Below are positions 1 through 12,169 of a DNA stretch of 64,000 nucleotides, piece after piece. The notes beneath the pieces are model-generated. The model was not told the origin of the DNA. It made no database searches and was given only the letters and a program-made list of their open reading frames with translations. Position 1 is the stretch's first letter, and the number at the start of each line of letters is the position of its first letter. Source of the DNA: Pollenia angustigena (Eukaryota; Arthropoda; Insecta; Diptera; Polleniidae); the NCBI GenBank assembly GCA_930367215.1, contig OV884056.1:321934709-321998708 (forward strand). The letters run 5' to 3'. A program made the translations under genes and the position numbers.

Positions 1-68
1 TAAAAAAGAGATTACAATTTAAGGTAAATAAGAATGTAGATTTTCTATAATATTTGTGATCACATTTG

Positions 69-360
69 TCATTTCATTTCACTTTTGTTGAAAGTATCTT
101 TAAATTTTAATTTATAGTTCTCTTCTGCGTCTTGAAATAGTGCTGCTGCTGTTGCTAATCCTGTATGATCGACTAAGGAACGCAGAAATCCACAAGACTT
201 TTGTAATAACTCAAAAGGATGGTCGAATTCAACAGCCTGACCAGCATCCATAACTAAAACTCTATCACTATCCATCACAGTATGTAGACGATGGGCTATG
301 GTTAACACGGTGCAATCTGAAAACTTTGTTCGTATCGTTTTTTGAATAAGTTTATCGGTT
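69..360 (-). CDS. ABCC4/MRP4-type transporter, terminal exon with stop
   Basis: The last coding exon follows acceptor TTTTGCAG (minus strand) and opens [13 protein letters not shown], completing NBD2 with the H-loop in [24 protein letters not shown]. The C-terminus continues [11 protein letters not shown] and [17 protein letters not shown], and the TGA stop is at 69-71. The tail has no obvious PDZ-binding end. The summed coding length of the six exons, 4012 bp with the stop, agrees with the usual length of about 1300-1350 residues for this family once a short missing N-terminus is allowed for. Confidence 0.95.
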
Positions 361-547
361 CTGCAAAAGTAAAAAAAAATTATTTGTAAAAATTAATTTT
401 TTTTTTTTAATTGTTTAGTTATTAAATGTACGTATGTATGTTTATACTATAATGAAAGGCAAAATATGTTTGTATCCAGGTAGCATTTCGGTGATTATTT
501 TTTGTAACAACACTTAATTGAGTCTTCTCAGATCAGATTTGATTATT

Positions 548-720
548 AAAATCTGATTTATCACTTGAGCGATAGGAAAAGGATTCATAAATGATTCATT
601 GATATGTTAAAATAATGATTTTTAAATGTTTTGAAATTAAAATTGATTTATCACTTGAGCGATTGAAAAAGAATTCATTAATGATTCATTGATATCTTAA
701 AATAATGATTTTTTAATATT
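548..720. repeat. Two-copy imperfect tandem repeat (about 95-bp period)
   Basis: The segment beginning GATTTATCACTTGAGCGAT occurs at about 550 and again at about 643, each time followed by a run containing ATGATTCATTGATAT. The copies differ by scattered substitutions. It lies in the last intron of the ABC gene. Confidence 0.75.
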
Positions 721-895
721 CTGAATTTTTGTTTTTGTCAAATCAAAACAAAAAATGAAAATACATAGAAAAAGATTAGATAATTAAGAAGCCCAAAAAT
801 TAATTATGTATATAATAATATTATATCTTCTCAATTATTATATCGACTCTTCTTTGCGAGAAACCGATAACTTTTGTTTGGTTTAAAATAAAGCT

Positions 896-1141
896 GGGGT
901 CTAATCACCGTATTCGATATCGAATAAACTATCGTATCGAGTAAACTATCGTATTTTTCTGCATACGATAGACACTGATGTATCGAATGAAAACTCGAGA
1001 GATGAAATGTCTTTGGTTACTTGATATCAAATGCTTTCATCTCAAATTACGATACATTTCATTCGATGTTAAGTGTCATGACACCAAAATAAAAAATGTC
1101 GATAAATTTTGCTCGATATCGTTTGCGACGATTAGACTCCT
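896..1141. mobile_element. Short TIR element (MITE)
   Basis: The ends are inverted: GGGGTCTAATCACCG at the left and, read on the minus strand, AGGAGTCTAATCGTCG at the right, each followed by a CGATATCG-type stretch. There is no coding capacity. The interior has further self-complementary segments rich in TCGAT. I could not fix the target duplication or the superfamily. Confidence 0.6.
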
Positions 1142-1198
1142 AATTCGATTAATCAAAAGCTAAAATGGTGCTGCTTTTATCAGAGAAAAAATTAAAAC

Positions 1199-2058
1199 AT
1201 GAAGATTAAAAAAAAAATTAAAAACATGACGAAAACTTTTTTTGTTTCTCGTTTAGCAAGTGATACTTCTGTTGATTCAGTTAAATATTATATCAATAAT
1301 AAAATTGGAAAGGAATCTGATATCTCAATACAGAAATTCAATTTTCATCAGTTAAGATCCATATCTTCTTTCAAGATTATAGTTTTTGCTGAACTGTATG
1401 AAATGTTAGTTAAACCGAGTTTCTGGTCAATAAATACTCTGGTACGTGAATATGTATATAGAAATAGATCACTAAATGTTGGTATCCTCCCTCAACGTGA
1501 ACCTAATGAGTCAAAAAACTAAAAATAACTACTGATTACATATCTATTGTTTATTAAAATGTCCGTGGCCTAAGAACAAAACTTTCAGCTTTATATACGG
1601 AGAGCTTTATATAGATCATCATGTCCTGGTGTTTACAGAAACATGGTTAAATGATAGTTTTTTAAATACTGAAATACTTTGCAGCAATTTTAATATTTTT
1701 CGCCGAGATCGTGGTAACAAAACTGCTGGAGGTGGTGTTCTTATTGCAGTTGCTAGCAACTTTTCCGCTGAATTGGTTACTGCTGATCCAACGCGTGATA
1801 TAGAGTTTATATCAGTAGTGATAAAACTTGATTATAAGCGAGTATATCTAACTTGTACATACGTTCCTCCAACGTCCCCGCAGATTGTATACACTAAACA
1901 TGCCGAGTCTTTTGGAGAAATTTCTCGTTCCTCTTTAGAAGGTGATTCTGTTATCGTTTTTGGGGACTTTAATATACCTTCCATTACCCGGAAATAACTT
2001 CCAGAAGATAAATACTTCGTTAAAACTAAGCACAGTTAAGCTTATACCAAATTAATGG
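1199..2058 (+). pseudogene. Non-LTR retrotransposon, ORF1 tail and endonuclease fragment
   Basis: The frame 1199-1522 encodes a typical LINE ORF1 C-terminus (FFVSRLASDT, then SFKI and LVREYVYR near the end). The frame 1629-1997 encodes part of an APE-type endonuclease: FTETWLNDS, an RDRG segment, GGGVLIAVA and GDFNIPS. This order and wording fit a CR1/Jockey-like LINE. It is degenerate, with stops and frame changes. It is cut at 2059 by the 4.1-kb element below, and the same LINE resumes at 6149. Confidence 0.8.
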
Positions 2059-2060
2059 TA

Positions 2061-5000
2061 CAGTACTTTTCGCTTATAGTCACATCCTTTAGTTGCAACC
2101 ATAACGTGGATTATATCGCTAATGTGACTATAAGGCTAATTCACATATGATGAATTTCATGTAAAAATCGAGATGCATTGAACCCGACCCCCTCAGATAT
2201 CGATGAAATTTTGTTCATAGCTAAATTTGATCAATACAAACAAACTCTCATTTTTAGAAATGACTGCTTTGCGATTTTTTGGGCATGACACAGTGGGAAC
2301 GTTTTCGAAAAAACGCGAAAATGGTCGAAAAGAGCTCCATTTAAACTACAATAACTCAGAATCGGCTAAACCGATTTCCATGATATTGGTATCATTAAAA
2401 AGATATTTTAACAGGCTTTATGACACGTTTAAAAAAAAAAAAAACAAATACACTGTAAAAAAATTTATAACAAAAAAAAATTTTAACTGACGAAAAAACC
2501 AAAAAGATCAAGGTTTTTTTTACAGTGTATTAATTTTTTAGAAAGGTTTATCCTTCATCTATACCATATCAAAAAATAAAAATGGGTTCTTTTTTAGTTT
2601 TTTTTATATAATTTTTTAAGTAGTGTCACTTCTAGTAATACGTACCGAAAGTTTTCGAAATAATTCGAATAACAGCGAAAATATCTGGTCACATTCACAA
2701 AATAGTTCAACAATTCTAACATTTTTTAAATGTTTACAAATAAAAAACCATCAACAATTGTTTATATTATTTGCCATGTTTTTATTAATTTGTGTTTTAT
2801 TTTATTTAAATTTTTTTTAAGTTAATTATTTGTAAGAAATTTTGCGCTGCTCAAATTTGGCATGAATGAAAGCCTTGAGTTCCTGTTATAGTTTTAGCTT
2901 CTTTGTATCTTGAAAATAGCTTTTCTTTAACGTTGTTGTATTCGTCAGCATCTGCGTAAGCAACTTGTATGGTGGTCTTATATGTTTCTGATGCCCAGTG
3001 ATAGAGTTGCCTCGTTGTCTGGATTTCATTTTTATTTGCAATACTATAATTTCGAGCACCTCTCTTCAATGTTCCTCCGATTCCATCACATGCAGATTTT
3101 CCGTGACTGGTAGCATAAAAGTGCCATTCAGCGTCAATCCCAAAATCAGATTTGTGATGGCATAAATTAATGAAGTTATATTTATTTTTATATTGTGTTT
3201 GAATTAACATTTCTCCTGATAACAGCGCCGCTCTTTTATTGCTGATAAATTCAGATTGTCGCTTTGCTATGAAAGGATGCGGAATCAGAACTTTGATGTG
3301 TTCAGTAAAATCGCTGACAAATGATTCTGGGTTGGTGGTTAACGTTTCCAGAACACATCTAATCGTTGTATTCCACTTTTTGTATATTATTTCTTCAGTT
3401 TGGTTATTTTCAAAATGTTTTAGCATATGCGTTTTTAGATTATTTATGTCACCATTACAAACAACGAATTTGAGAACATCTTTGTAGTCGGTAAATGTGC
3501 ATTCTCCTTCAATACAAATTGATTTTAAGCCACTTTTTTCAAACATCAATTTCATATTCTGATGCAATGTGCATACACAGATATTTTGCTGGTTTCCAAC
3601 TCCAAGTTTCATACAATTTTTTGGCCTTAACATTGTAAATTTTGTAAAACCCACTTTGGCCAAGGGATGTTTTTTTTTTAAATTCATAGTAAGATTCGCG
3701 TAGTGAAGATAACATCAGTCTTTTTTGAACTTTTTCACGTAAGTTTCCTTGTTTAACAGTAATTGACTCTTGCGATCCAGGCATTATTCGGCTAATTTCA
3801 TCATCTTCATAAAATAACTTGACTGTGCTTAGAGTTTCGGTTGGTAAAATACGTCTGCTCATTTTAAAAAGATTGATATCTGCAAACTTCGTTTTATTCC
3901 TTTGGATATCTTTACTTTTTTTGATACAATCGTGAGATATAGCATCCCCAAAACGATCTTTAATTTCTGCGTGACTCATATTGATTGGTAAGAGAGATAA
4001 AAGTTTTTGCTTTTCCAAAAGATTTGAGCTGTTCTCTATTTGATATTTGATGTTTTCCAAAATTTCTTCGTAAATGGCTTCGACGTTTTCAGGTTGCGCT
4101 GACAAATCAGATAATGGATCAGCTCCAAGTGAATCTGCTATATTTTCGAAAATTTGCAGTGATATTCTATTTCTGTATGCATCTCGTTTCATATATTTCC
4201 TTTTAAGAGGCGACATTTGGTTTGGTAGATGAGCAATAATATGATCATTTATATTTTCAATGACTTCCGTCCTTTCGATGTTTGCATTACGGCTGGTACA
4301 AGTTGGAAGTTCATTCAATTCTTCGCTAATTTCATCGCTGGGCGTTGTTGGTAATTCACGTTGGATTCATTACGACTGCGCGCTTTTCTCAGTGTATTCC
4401 GGCAAGTTTCGCGAATACGGCTACACAGAATGTTGGCGACAGCTGGAAAATATCCAATCATATTTGCAGCCTCGTTTTCACTTATTTTACGAAGCGAAGC
4501 GCAACACTTATTAGATATTTTTATGCATCTGTACTTATTGTTTGAATTCATATTCACTCAAATTTTTTAAATATACGCGTAAAAATTGTAATGGGATATC
4601 TTGGCTTCTCGAAACTGTTTATAATTATGAATTTCGGTACGTTCATCAGGTGCAATTATATAACATTTTTTAAGGCAAGCAAGAACTTTTTGCGGTTAAA
4701 ACATATTCATAATTTTCCTGGGACAATAATTATTTATTTTACCTGTTAACCCTTCGTCAGGTACATATTTTGAGCCCTTAGTTCTGGCACATGGTGTCTA
4801 CCTGAGGAAGAAAAAATATACCTGAAAAAATCTTTGGAATGAAAAGGGCAACAATTTTTTTGTTCTATATATATTTCTCTTTATTATGGGTAAAGTAATA
4901 AATGTTTATGACAAAATAGAAAAATATTATGAAGAATACATTGATTTTTTTATTCAGAATTTTGCGGAATTACTAGAAGTGACACTACTTAAAAAATTAT

Positions 5001-6146
5001 ATAAAAAAAACTAAAAAAGAACCCATTTTACTTTTTGGATATGTTATAGGTGAAGGAAATACCTTTCTAAAAAAGTAATACACTGTAAAAAATCCTTGAT
5101 CTTTTTTGGTTTTTCGTTACCTAAAATTTTTTTTTGTTATAAAATATAAGGGCAATTACAAGAAGTGACACTACTTAAAAAATTATAAAAAAAAAACTAA
5201 AAAAGAACCCATTTTTATTTTTTGATATGGTATAGATGAAGGATAAACCTTTCTAAAAAATTAATACACTGTAAAAAAAACCTTGATCTTTTTGGTTTTT
5301 TCGTCAGTTAAAATTTTTTTTTGTTATAAATTTTTTTACAGTGTATTTGTTTTTTTTTTTTTAAATGTGTCATAAAGCCTGTTAAAATATCTTTTTAATG
5401 ATACCAAGATCATGGAAATCGGTTTAGCCGATTCTGAGTTATTGTAGTTTAAATGGAGCTCTTTTCGACCATTTTCGCGTTTTTTCGAAAACGTTCCCAC
5501 TGTGTCACGCCCAAAAAATCGCAAAACAGTCATTTCTAAAAATGAGAGTTTGTTTGTATTGATCAAATTTTACTATGAACAAAATTTCATCGATATCTGA
5601 GTTGGTCGGGTTCAAAATTTCAGTTTTATCTCGATTTTTAAATGAAATTCATCATATATGCCACTATGACGCATATAACCGAATTCGAATATAATCATAT
5701 TATGTGAATAAATGAAATAAAAAATTCATATAAATTACACCGACATTAGGCGTATGGTTTTACAACAGAGTTGCATACTGTATAAAAAATAGTTAAAATA
5801 ATAACAAGCTGATACCAACGGCAAAAACTAATTTTTTACGAATAAAGAGTTGATGACAAGAATTAAATGATTCAATTCATTCTTTCTTTGGATGGATTTT
5901 TGATTCGAAAACTAAAAAGAACTTAGTAAATTTGGCTAATGTGACAATAACGCCATTAATTTGCCTTACTTTTCCCTTTGATGACTCTTGATAGATGGCA
6001 TATATGGCAAATGTGTTTAAATCGCTAAATGGACTATAACGTTAATACTTTATATAAAATTAACTTATAGCGGCAAAATAAACAGATAAAATGGACTATT
6101 TCGCTAATGTGACTATAAGCGTAGTGACTATAAACGAAAAGTACTG
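2061..6146. mobile_element. DNA element with CAGT ends, long inverted arms and TA duplication
   Basis: Both ends start CAGTACTTTTCG and continue TTATAGTCAC with one mismatch, and both are flanked by TA (2059-2060 and 6147-6148). The LINE reading is interrupted at exactly these points. The inverted similarity extends inward over hundreds of bases: the left arm (about 2061-2643) matches the reverse complement of much of 4968-5700. The right arm also contains a tandem duplication of about 180 bp (about 4974-5155 and 5158-5340) and an outer stretch (about 5700-6050) absent from the left arm. Between the arms lies a broken transposase gene. A TA duplication with CAGT ends is typical of Tc1/mariner insertion, but the enclosed protein is not a mariner transposase. 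Confidence 0.75.
2851..4557 (-). pseudogene. Unclassified DDE-like transposase, broken
   Basis: Three overlapping minus-strand frames (4315-4557, 3539-4318, 2851-3687) read as one protein with two frameshifts, one near 4335 and one in the T-run near 3670. Conserved-looking blocks include MSRRILPTET followed by LFYEDDEISRIMPG, then CVCTLHQN, HPFIAKRQSEFI, QYKNKYNFINLCHH, FGIDAEWHFYATSHGK and SACDGIGGTLKR. The His/Cys-rich pattern followed by an aromatic block and CDGIGG resembles an uncharacterised transposon protein family I know from other animals but cannot name. The stretch between SNKRAALLSGE and QYKNKYNF appears shortened, so part of the likely catalytic core may be deleted. It is inactive, and its size fits the space between the inverted arms. 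Confidence 0.6.
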
Positions 6147-6148
6147 TA

Positions 6149-7830
6149 TGTATTACGAACAATTGTAATCGAATTTTAGACTTAGTTTTCGTCAATAAGG
6201 GTATTCACGTCACAAGTTACACCCTTGCAAAAAGCAAAAGTGCAAAAATAAAACAACAACCACACAGACAATTAGTTGTGCGTAAAAAATTGTCTTTGTG
6301 GTTGTTGTTATATTTGGCATTTTTCTTTTTTGCAAGGGTGCAACTTGTGACGTGAATACCCCCAATGATTTAGATGATTGCTTCTTTAGGCGCTCATCAC
6401 ATATTTCAACTCCTGTAGATATTAACCATCCTACAATTGAACTGCTCTTCTCAATTCCATGTAATCCTGTGTCCTCATTTATTAGAAAAGAAAAGGTTTA
6501 TTCGTTCAAACATACTAATTATAGCATGTTAAGTGAGCTTAATACAAATTGGCACAATACTTTATCGTGCTTTACTGCCGTTGATTAGATGTGTACCGCA
6601 TTTAACAATAAAGTTTACCGTATTATGGATTTGACTATTCCAAAAACCGTATATAAGGAAAAACTGGTCCACCTTGGAATAATAAACAACTGGCTCGTGC
6701 TAAAAATAAAAAGAATAAATACTACAGAAAATTCAAACAATCCGGATCATCCGTGGATTATTTAAGATACTCGATTTGCCGCTCTGAATACACTTTGCTT
6801 AATAAATCGTGTTACAAAATTTATTTAAATTCAATGAAATATAATTTCAGGCGTAATCCGAAATCGTTTTTTAAATTTGCTAACTCTCAGAAGAAGCAAC
6901 TGGCTTCCCTTCATCCATGAAGTTCCAACATATGGAATCCAGTGATAATGGCACAATAAGTAATTGTTTTGCCGATTTTTTCTCTACAATTTATTCGAAA
7001 GCTTTTTATGACGAATTGTTTTGCCGATTTTTTCTCTACAATTTATTCGAAAGCTTTTTATGACGAATCAGTTAATTATCCCTTCAAGATAAATGCGAAC
7101 CAAACAACTCACATTCCGTTTATTGATATCGCAACAATCGTTTAGGAATTAAAAAGTCTAAAATTCTCATTCAATTCTGGTCCTGATAACATTCCAAATA
7201 ACATTTTAATTAACTGTGCTGACAGTATTGCTATAACTTTAGCAATTTTATTTAATGTATCGATCAAGAATGGTCACTTTCTGATTAAACTATCCGAAAA
7301 AATTATTACCGAAATCATTTGTTTCCAAGTATCTAATTTGATTTCACCTTACCAGCATGGGTTTCAGAAAAGATGTTCTACTACAACTAATCTCCTTCAT
7401 CTTACAACTGCCATATATCGAGGATTTATTCAACAACTGCAAACTGATGTGATATACACTGATTTTACCAAGGTCTTTCATATAGTTAACCATAGACTTT
7501 TGAAAGTTAAACTTAATTTACTCGGTTTTACTGATATAAGCATAAAATGGATATATTCATACCTAAGCAACAATTTCTAGAAGCATAGAATTTATGTCTG
7601 GTGTATCTCAGGGAAGCCACCTTGGGCCACCTCTGCTTACATTGTTTATTATTGACCTACCTGAGGTGATTCATTCATCCAATATTCTGATGTATGCGGA
7701 CGACGTAAAAGTTTTTCTTAGATATCGTCAAATATCTGATCAACAACATCTTCAAAACGACTTAAATTCTTTTTACACGTGATGCAATGTAAATCTTATG
7801 CTACTTAATCTAACAAAATGCAAATAAAAA
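6149..7830 (+). pseudogene. Non-LTR retrotransposon, reverse transcriptase part
   Basis: The LINE resumes with DLVFVN just after the TA at 6148. It then runs through DDCFFRRSSHI, a PPWNNKQLARAK-like segment near 6660, and reverse transcriptase blocks: SPYQHGFQKRCSTTTNL and VIYTDFTKVFHIVNH (7338-7580), then SGVSQGSHLGPPL and YADD (7693-7704). Stops, frame changes, an apparent loss before 7300 and a 52-bp tandem duplication (6963-7014 and 7015-7066) make it dead. It is the same family as the minus-strand fragment at 33300-34080, which shares the LGFT and IKWIY-YLS blocks. Confidence 0.8.
6199..6361. mobile_element. Foldback MITE inside the LINE
   Basis: The segment is almost one hairpin. It starts GGGTATTCACGTCACAAG and ends with its complement CTTGTGACGTGAATACCC. 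The inner arms CAACAACCACA and TGTGGTTGTTG also pair. It splits the LINE reading between FVN and the DDCFF block, so it is a later insertion. Confidence 0.75.
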
Positions 7831-8056
7831 TCCCTTTCCTATAAAATTTGCCTTTTGTCGCTTTCGATATAATCGCAAATAGGGCTCGATATTCCTTACC
7901 TTAAAATAAACGAGCCCGGTGAGATAAATTTTTAGATTATTAAACAAATTTTACACCAAAATTATTATGGAAGTATCGTAAGGACTCAATATCGGCATAT
8001 TAGCAACTATGGTATTTAAGCATTTAAAAGTGAAGCGGTTAGAATTCGTTACTTAC

Positions 8057-9005
8057 TCTGGATCAACATTTGCTGTAGCCTCATCCAAAATTAATATCTT
8101 ATTTTTTCTTAGAATAGCTCTTGCTAAGCATACCAGTTGTCTTTGTCCTACGCTAAAATTTGAGCCTCCATCGTACATTCGACAATTTAAGCCTCCAATA
8201 AGTGTTGAGACATGCGATCTTAGTTCAACATCTTCTAAAGCTTTCCACATATCTGCATCTTTGCATTCGTCTAAAGGATCCAAATTATAGCGCAAGGTTC
8301 CAGAAAATAGTACAGGATCCTGCGGTATAATTGAAATACTGCTTCTCAAATCGTAAAGACCCAGTTGATCAATGTTTACATCATCAATGCAAATAACTCC
8401 TTCATTGTAGGCCAATCGAAATAGTGATTGTATTATAGAAGACTTCCCAGCACCAGTTCTTCCTACAATGCCAATTTTCTCATTCGCTTCAATAATAAAA
8501 TTAAGATCTTTCAAGACGTACGACTCCTTTGGATTATATTTTAATTTGAAGTTTCTAAACTCGATTTTTCCTTTACTTGGCCATTTTCCTGTCGGTTTAA
8601 ATTTTTCCATCGTCTCAAATGGTGGTTCCGGTGGCTGTTCAGTATACTCTAGTACACGTTCCACGCTAATCATTTGATTTTCTAATTCAGCAGTTTGCCG
8701 CAAGCCCCACTGACACATACCAATCATTGTACTCGTGTGTAAAATGGCCAGACCGACATCACCACTGGTAAATTCCGATTTTATTAAGAGAAAACTAAAT
8801 GTGACAGCCGTAATATATAAAACACAAATTATATCCGTCCATAATGCAAACGCCCTTGTACACGACAGAAACATAAACCACGCCGACGTGTTTGCATTTA
8901 GATGGTCATAAAACTCTTGCTCTAAAGCCGACTCTGCTTCTAATGCTCTAATAGTCGTCAGACCTTGAAATGTCTGATTGATGAGCGAGTATACGGGGCT
9001 GCGAG
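8057..9005 (-). CDS. ABCC4/MRP4-type transporter, TMD2-NBD2 exon
   Basis: This exon of about 316 codons starts at acceptor TTTAG (minus strand) with [20 protein letters not shown], the family's TMD2 coupling region, and runs through [14 protein letters not shown] and the last helices. It contains nearly the whole second ATP-binding domain: Walker [10 protein letters not shown] (about 8443-8466 on +), the Q-loop IIPQDPVLF, signature FSVGQRQLV (about 8136-8160) and Walker [13 protein letters not shown]. The donor GTAAG at 8056-8052 interrupts the D-loop region (VDPE), which is completed by the last exon. NBD2 has the canonical glutamate after Walker B, as in other ABCC proteins. Confidence 0.95.
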
Positions 9006-9120
9006 CTAAAAAAAAAAGAATACATTTATTCTTTAGTTTTTTAAAATGGACTTAAAACACTATACATACATAAGTATGTACATACGGCTACGTTCATACA
9101 TTTGTTTTAATTTAAGATGT

Positions 9121-9391
9121 AAGGCCAAACTATAATATGCATAAGCTTGCTTAAGCTACTGTCAAAAATTAACAAAAAGCCTTTTAAATGCATTTAAATA
9201 AACAAAAATAAAATCAAAAAATATTTGATTCCGTACGGAAAGTGAGATCTGTTTCGCACTTTGCTTAAGCAAATGACAGTTTCATAAATTTTAACAAAAA
9301 GTTTTCTTAAGTTCAATATGGTTCGACACATATGAATCACATGTATTCACACAATTGCTTAAGCCAACTTAAGCATATTTAAGTTGGGCCT
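9121..9391. mobile_element. TIR MITE in ABC-gene intron
   Basis: The left end AAGGCCAAACTATAATATGC and the right end, read on the minus strand as AGGCCCAACTTAAATATGC, form inverted termini. Both lead into AAGC(T/A)T..GCTTAAG. There is no ORF. It sits just upstream (gene sense) of the NBD2 exon. Confidence 0.65.
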
Positions 9392-10313
9392 GTATACTTG
9401 ACCTTTAAAAAATATTTGTTCTTACTTTAAGTATAATTATGCAATGTATTTACTAGTATTTTTGCTTTAATGCCTTAAAATTAAAAAAAATGATAATTTT
9501 TAATAGAAAGAGATTGTTAATTATAAATCAAAAGCATAAAAAACTACTCAGTTTTGTTTAATTGTCTCGGGTTTGGCAACGTTTGCTCGAAAGAAAAAAA
9601 TGCTTAGTGGCATAGCGATTTTTAATGTAAAAAACGAATTCAGTACAAGTTCCAACAGATCTTAACTATTATTTTTAGAGTAAATAAATCGGCCGCTTAT
9701 TGTGAATTCCGCCTATATCTTGAGTTATTTCTAGACATATTCAGATCCCTGGGATTATCATGCTGACTAGTCAGCAAATAGAAACTATTACAGATGGCAA
9801 CTGATGTCGTTTTCAGTTGCTAAATAATAAGTAAATAAAAAGGCTGGATAGCAACATGTTTGAAATTACCACGGGGCAACGCTAGTCCAACAAATGGAAC
9901 TTGAATCCATGAACATACTAAAAACTTCTAACAGTGATGATATTAGGCATCCAGCTAAAATTAAGAATTACGGATCGTTTAAAGTTTTTGTTATACCCGA
10001 GATGTCCTAATTTGGGAAGCTATAGCACCTCTCCTGCTAAGTTTATAGACCTCAAATCCAAGACTTAAACTCGACTACAACTTTTTAATTGTCACCTCAA
10101 ACTGCATTCCAATCGGACAACCGTTTATAAAATATTAATTTATTTCCATTTTTTTTCCAAATTTCCCACACTATGCAGCGATCTTATAAATAGAAGCGAA
10201 ACCCTTACAATCTGGCCCACGTTCTTTTCAAGTAAGCAAACGGATGCATTTTCGAAGCATTAAAAGTCTGCTATTTGGCAGGAATATCATTATTTTTATG
10301 ATAATTTATGTAT

Positions 10314-10987
10314 CCGCTGAATCCGAATATGAAGTCAGAATTTTCAAAAGTAGAACAGTTTTCGAGATATTCCAAAATAACCGTTATTTGTGTTTTTAAA
10401 AAAGCCTATTTCAATACGAACATTTTGTGCCAAATAGGAACCCGATCGGTGCAAAAATGACAAAGTTACAGAAGATTAATTGAATTAACCCACGGCAAAT
10501 AAATATACAAAGCTAAATTTTTAGTAACAATAAATATACTATTGAATTTCTATTTGGGTTAATTTACAAAATCTTAGCTTTGTCATTTTTGTACCAATAT
10601 ATGTCTTGTTGGGCGCAAATTGTTCATATTAAAATAATCTAATGTCGCATGCAATAAACCATTAGGATTTTTAAGTCAATGGTTTAAAAAAAATAACTTG
10701 GAAAGAGCAAAATTGAACAAAATCATAAAATTTTCAATGAAGCTTGAACTTTTGTCCCCTGTAACTCTGTCATTTCTTGACCAATCTTCACAAGCAATCC
10801 ACGGTTATTTTAGAAAATTTAAAACCTTTTACTTAAAAGAAAGAATTACATAATCCGTTACAATTTTTGAAGATATTTGCATTTCAGTCGCATCATCTTT
10901 TTTAAAAACACAAATAACGGTTATTTTGGAATATCTCCAAAACTGTTGTACTTTTGACAATTCTGACTTCATATTCGGATTCAGCGG
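10314..10987. mobile_element. Foldback element with about 90-bp inverted ends
   Basis: It begins CCGCTGAATCCGAATATGAA and ends with the complement. The inverted match continues past AACAGTTTT and ATATTCCAAAATAACCG to ACACAAATAACGG, about 90 bases with few mismatches. The interior is non-coding. It interrupts dispersed repeat copy A. A second copy, inverted and much interrupted, lies at 18204-24390. Confidence 0.8.
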
Positions 10988-11411
10988 AAAATTTTACACA
11001 AGTACATAAAGATTAGCTGCCAGATTCATTTGGTCACGACTTTGTTGAAATTTTGTCACGTAGTGTTATTAATTGCTTTTCAATAAACGTTAGTGTAAAA
11101 TTTAAACTTAATTTCGAGTTCTGTTAACATGATTATGCGTTTCTTTAAATTTTATTTCAATAAAAATTCGTGTAACTTAAACTAAAGTCTCAAATAGTTT
11201 CCATTACAGCCAGCGTTGCCATTTGTCAAGATTTCCCTTTTTTTGCAAGTTTTTTGAGATGGCAAAAAGTTTTGAATTTATTTAAAGTTTTTTCAAGTTT
11301 TTTATAAATATATAAAGTTTTTCAAGTTTTTAGTATGTAAGTTTTATTTAGGTGCTGAAGTAATTTTAGCACTTGTTCATATAAATTATCTGAAGATGAT
11401 GAAACAGACTT

Positions 11412-11738
11412 AATCTGGAGGTCCACACCACGCGTTACTCGCTTTTTCGCAGCATACGCAGCTGTCAAAAAAGTAGAATCTGTGTAGTTATACGTATTAA
11501 GTTACATGCACAAAAGCGTAGATGCCTTGAGGCGAAAAGTAGGTTTACTTTCTACTTTTGTAAGCGTCACAAGCAGCGTTCGAACAAATCAGCTGATTTT
11601 GACAAATTAAATTTAATTTTTACTTGTGCTGCTGCTGCATAAAAAGCGTTGCATGTAACTTGAAACGTAGAACGCAAGTAAGGTTATAAAAGCATGCGCT
11701 GCGTGGAGGCGAAAACGCGTGTTATGGACCTCCAGCTT
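11412..11738. mobile_element. Palindromic MITE within hAT
   Basis: The inverted ends CTGGAGGTCCA and TGGACCTCCAG are followed by paired segments around ACGCGTT, GCAGCAT and GCATGCGCTGC. TTAA occurs within two bases of each end, so a TTAA-type target is possible but not demonstrated. It interrupts the hAT reading around DDETDL. Confidence 0.65.
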
Positions 11739-11739
11739 T

Positions 11740-12169
11740 AAGAGTTCATTGTTTAAAGTTTTATGTTGATTGTTAAAAAGGCTCGATTTTGATAACGACT
11801 TCCTTAAACAAGTTGAAGTTTTAGAACCTTTTAATATAATAACAGGTTACCAAAAAAGTATTGCTCAATTATGTGCTATTTTCCCACATATTTTAGATGT
11901 AAGTGATATTCACTTTGATTTTACGAACATAATTTACAAAAAGAGCAAAATATTAAGAGTTTTTGGCAGGATGTCTTTAAAGAAAGACGTTGAGATAAGT
12001 CCGAAGTTTTTGAAAATTAAAAAAAATTAGTACATATATTCAATTTTGTCGTTACCAATATCTGCAGCAAATGTAGAACGTATTTCCTCAAAAATTAATT
12101 TAAACAAAAATAGTGTTAGAAACAAATTAGAAATACCAATTTTATATTTAATTTTTTTATATCAGTAAA
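11740..12169 (+). pseudogene. hAT transposase C-terminal remnant
   Basis: The frame 11770-12030 encodes KRLDFDNDFLKQVEVLEPF and ITGYQKSIAQLCAIFPHI. After a break, about 12050-12130 reads LPISAANVERISSKINLN and then RNKLE, the hATC dimerisation motif (…S.NVER.FS…R..L). Only the 3' part of a transposase gene is present and it is frame-broken. Confidence 0.7.

Noticed and set aside
2227..2490. 87-codon frame repeated at 5336-5566
   Set aside because: It arises from the two arms of an inverted repeat, so it is terminal sequence of the element rather than a gene.
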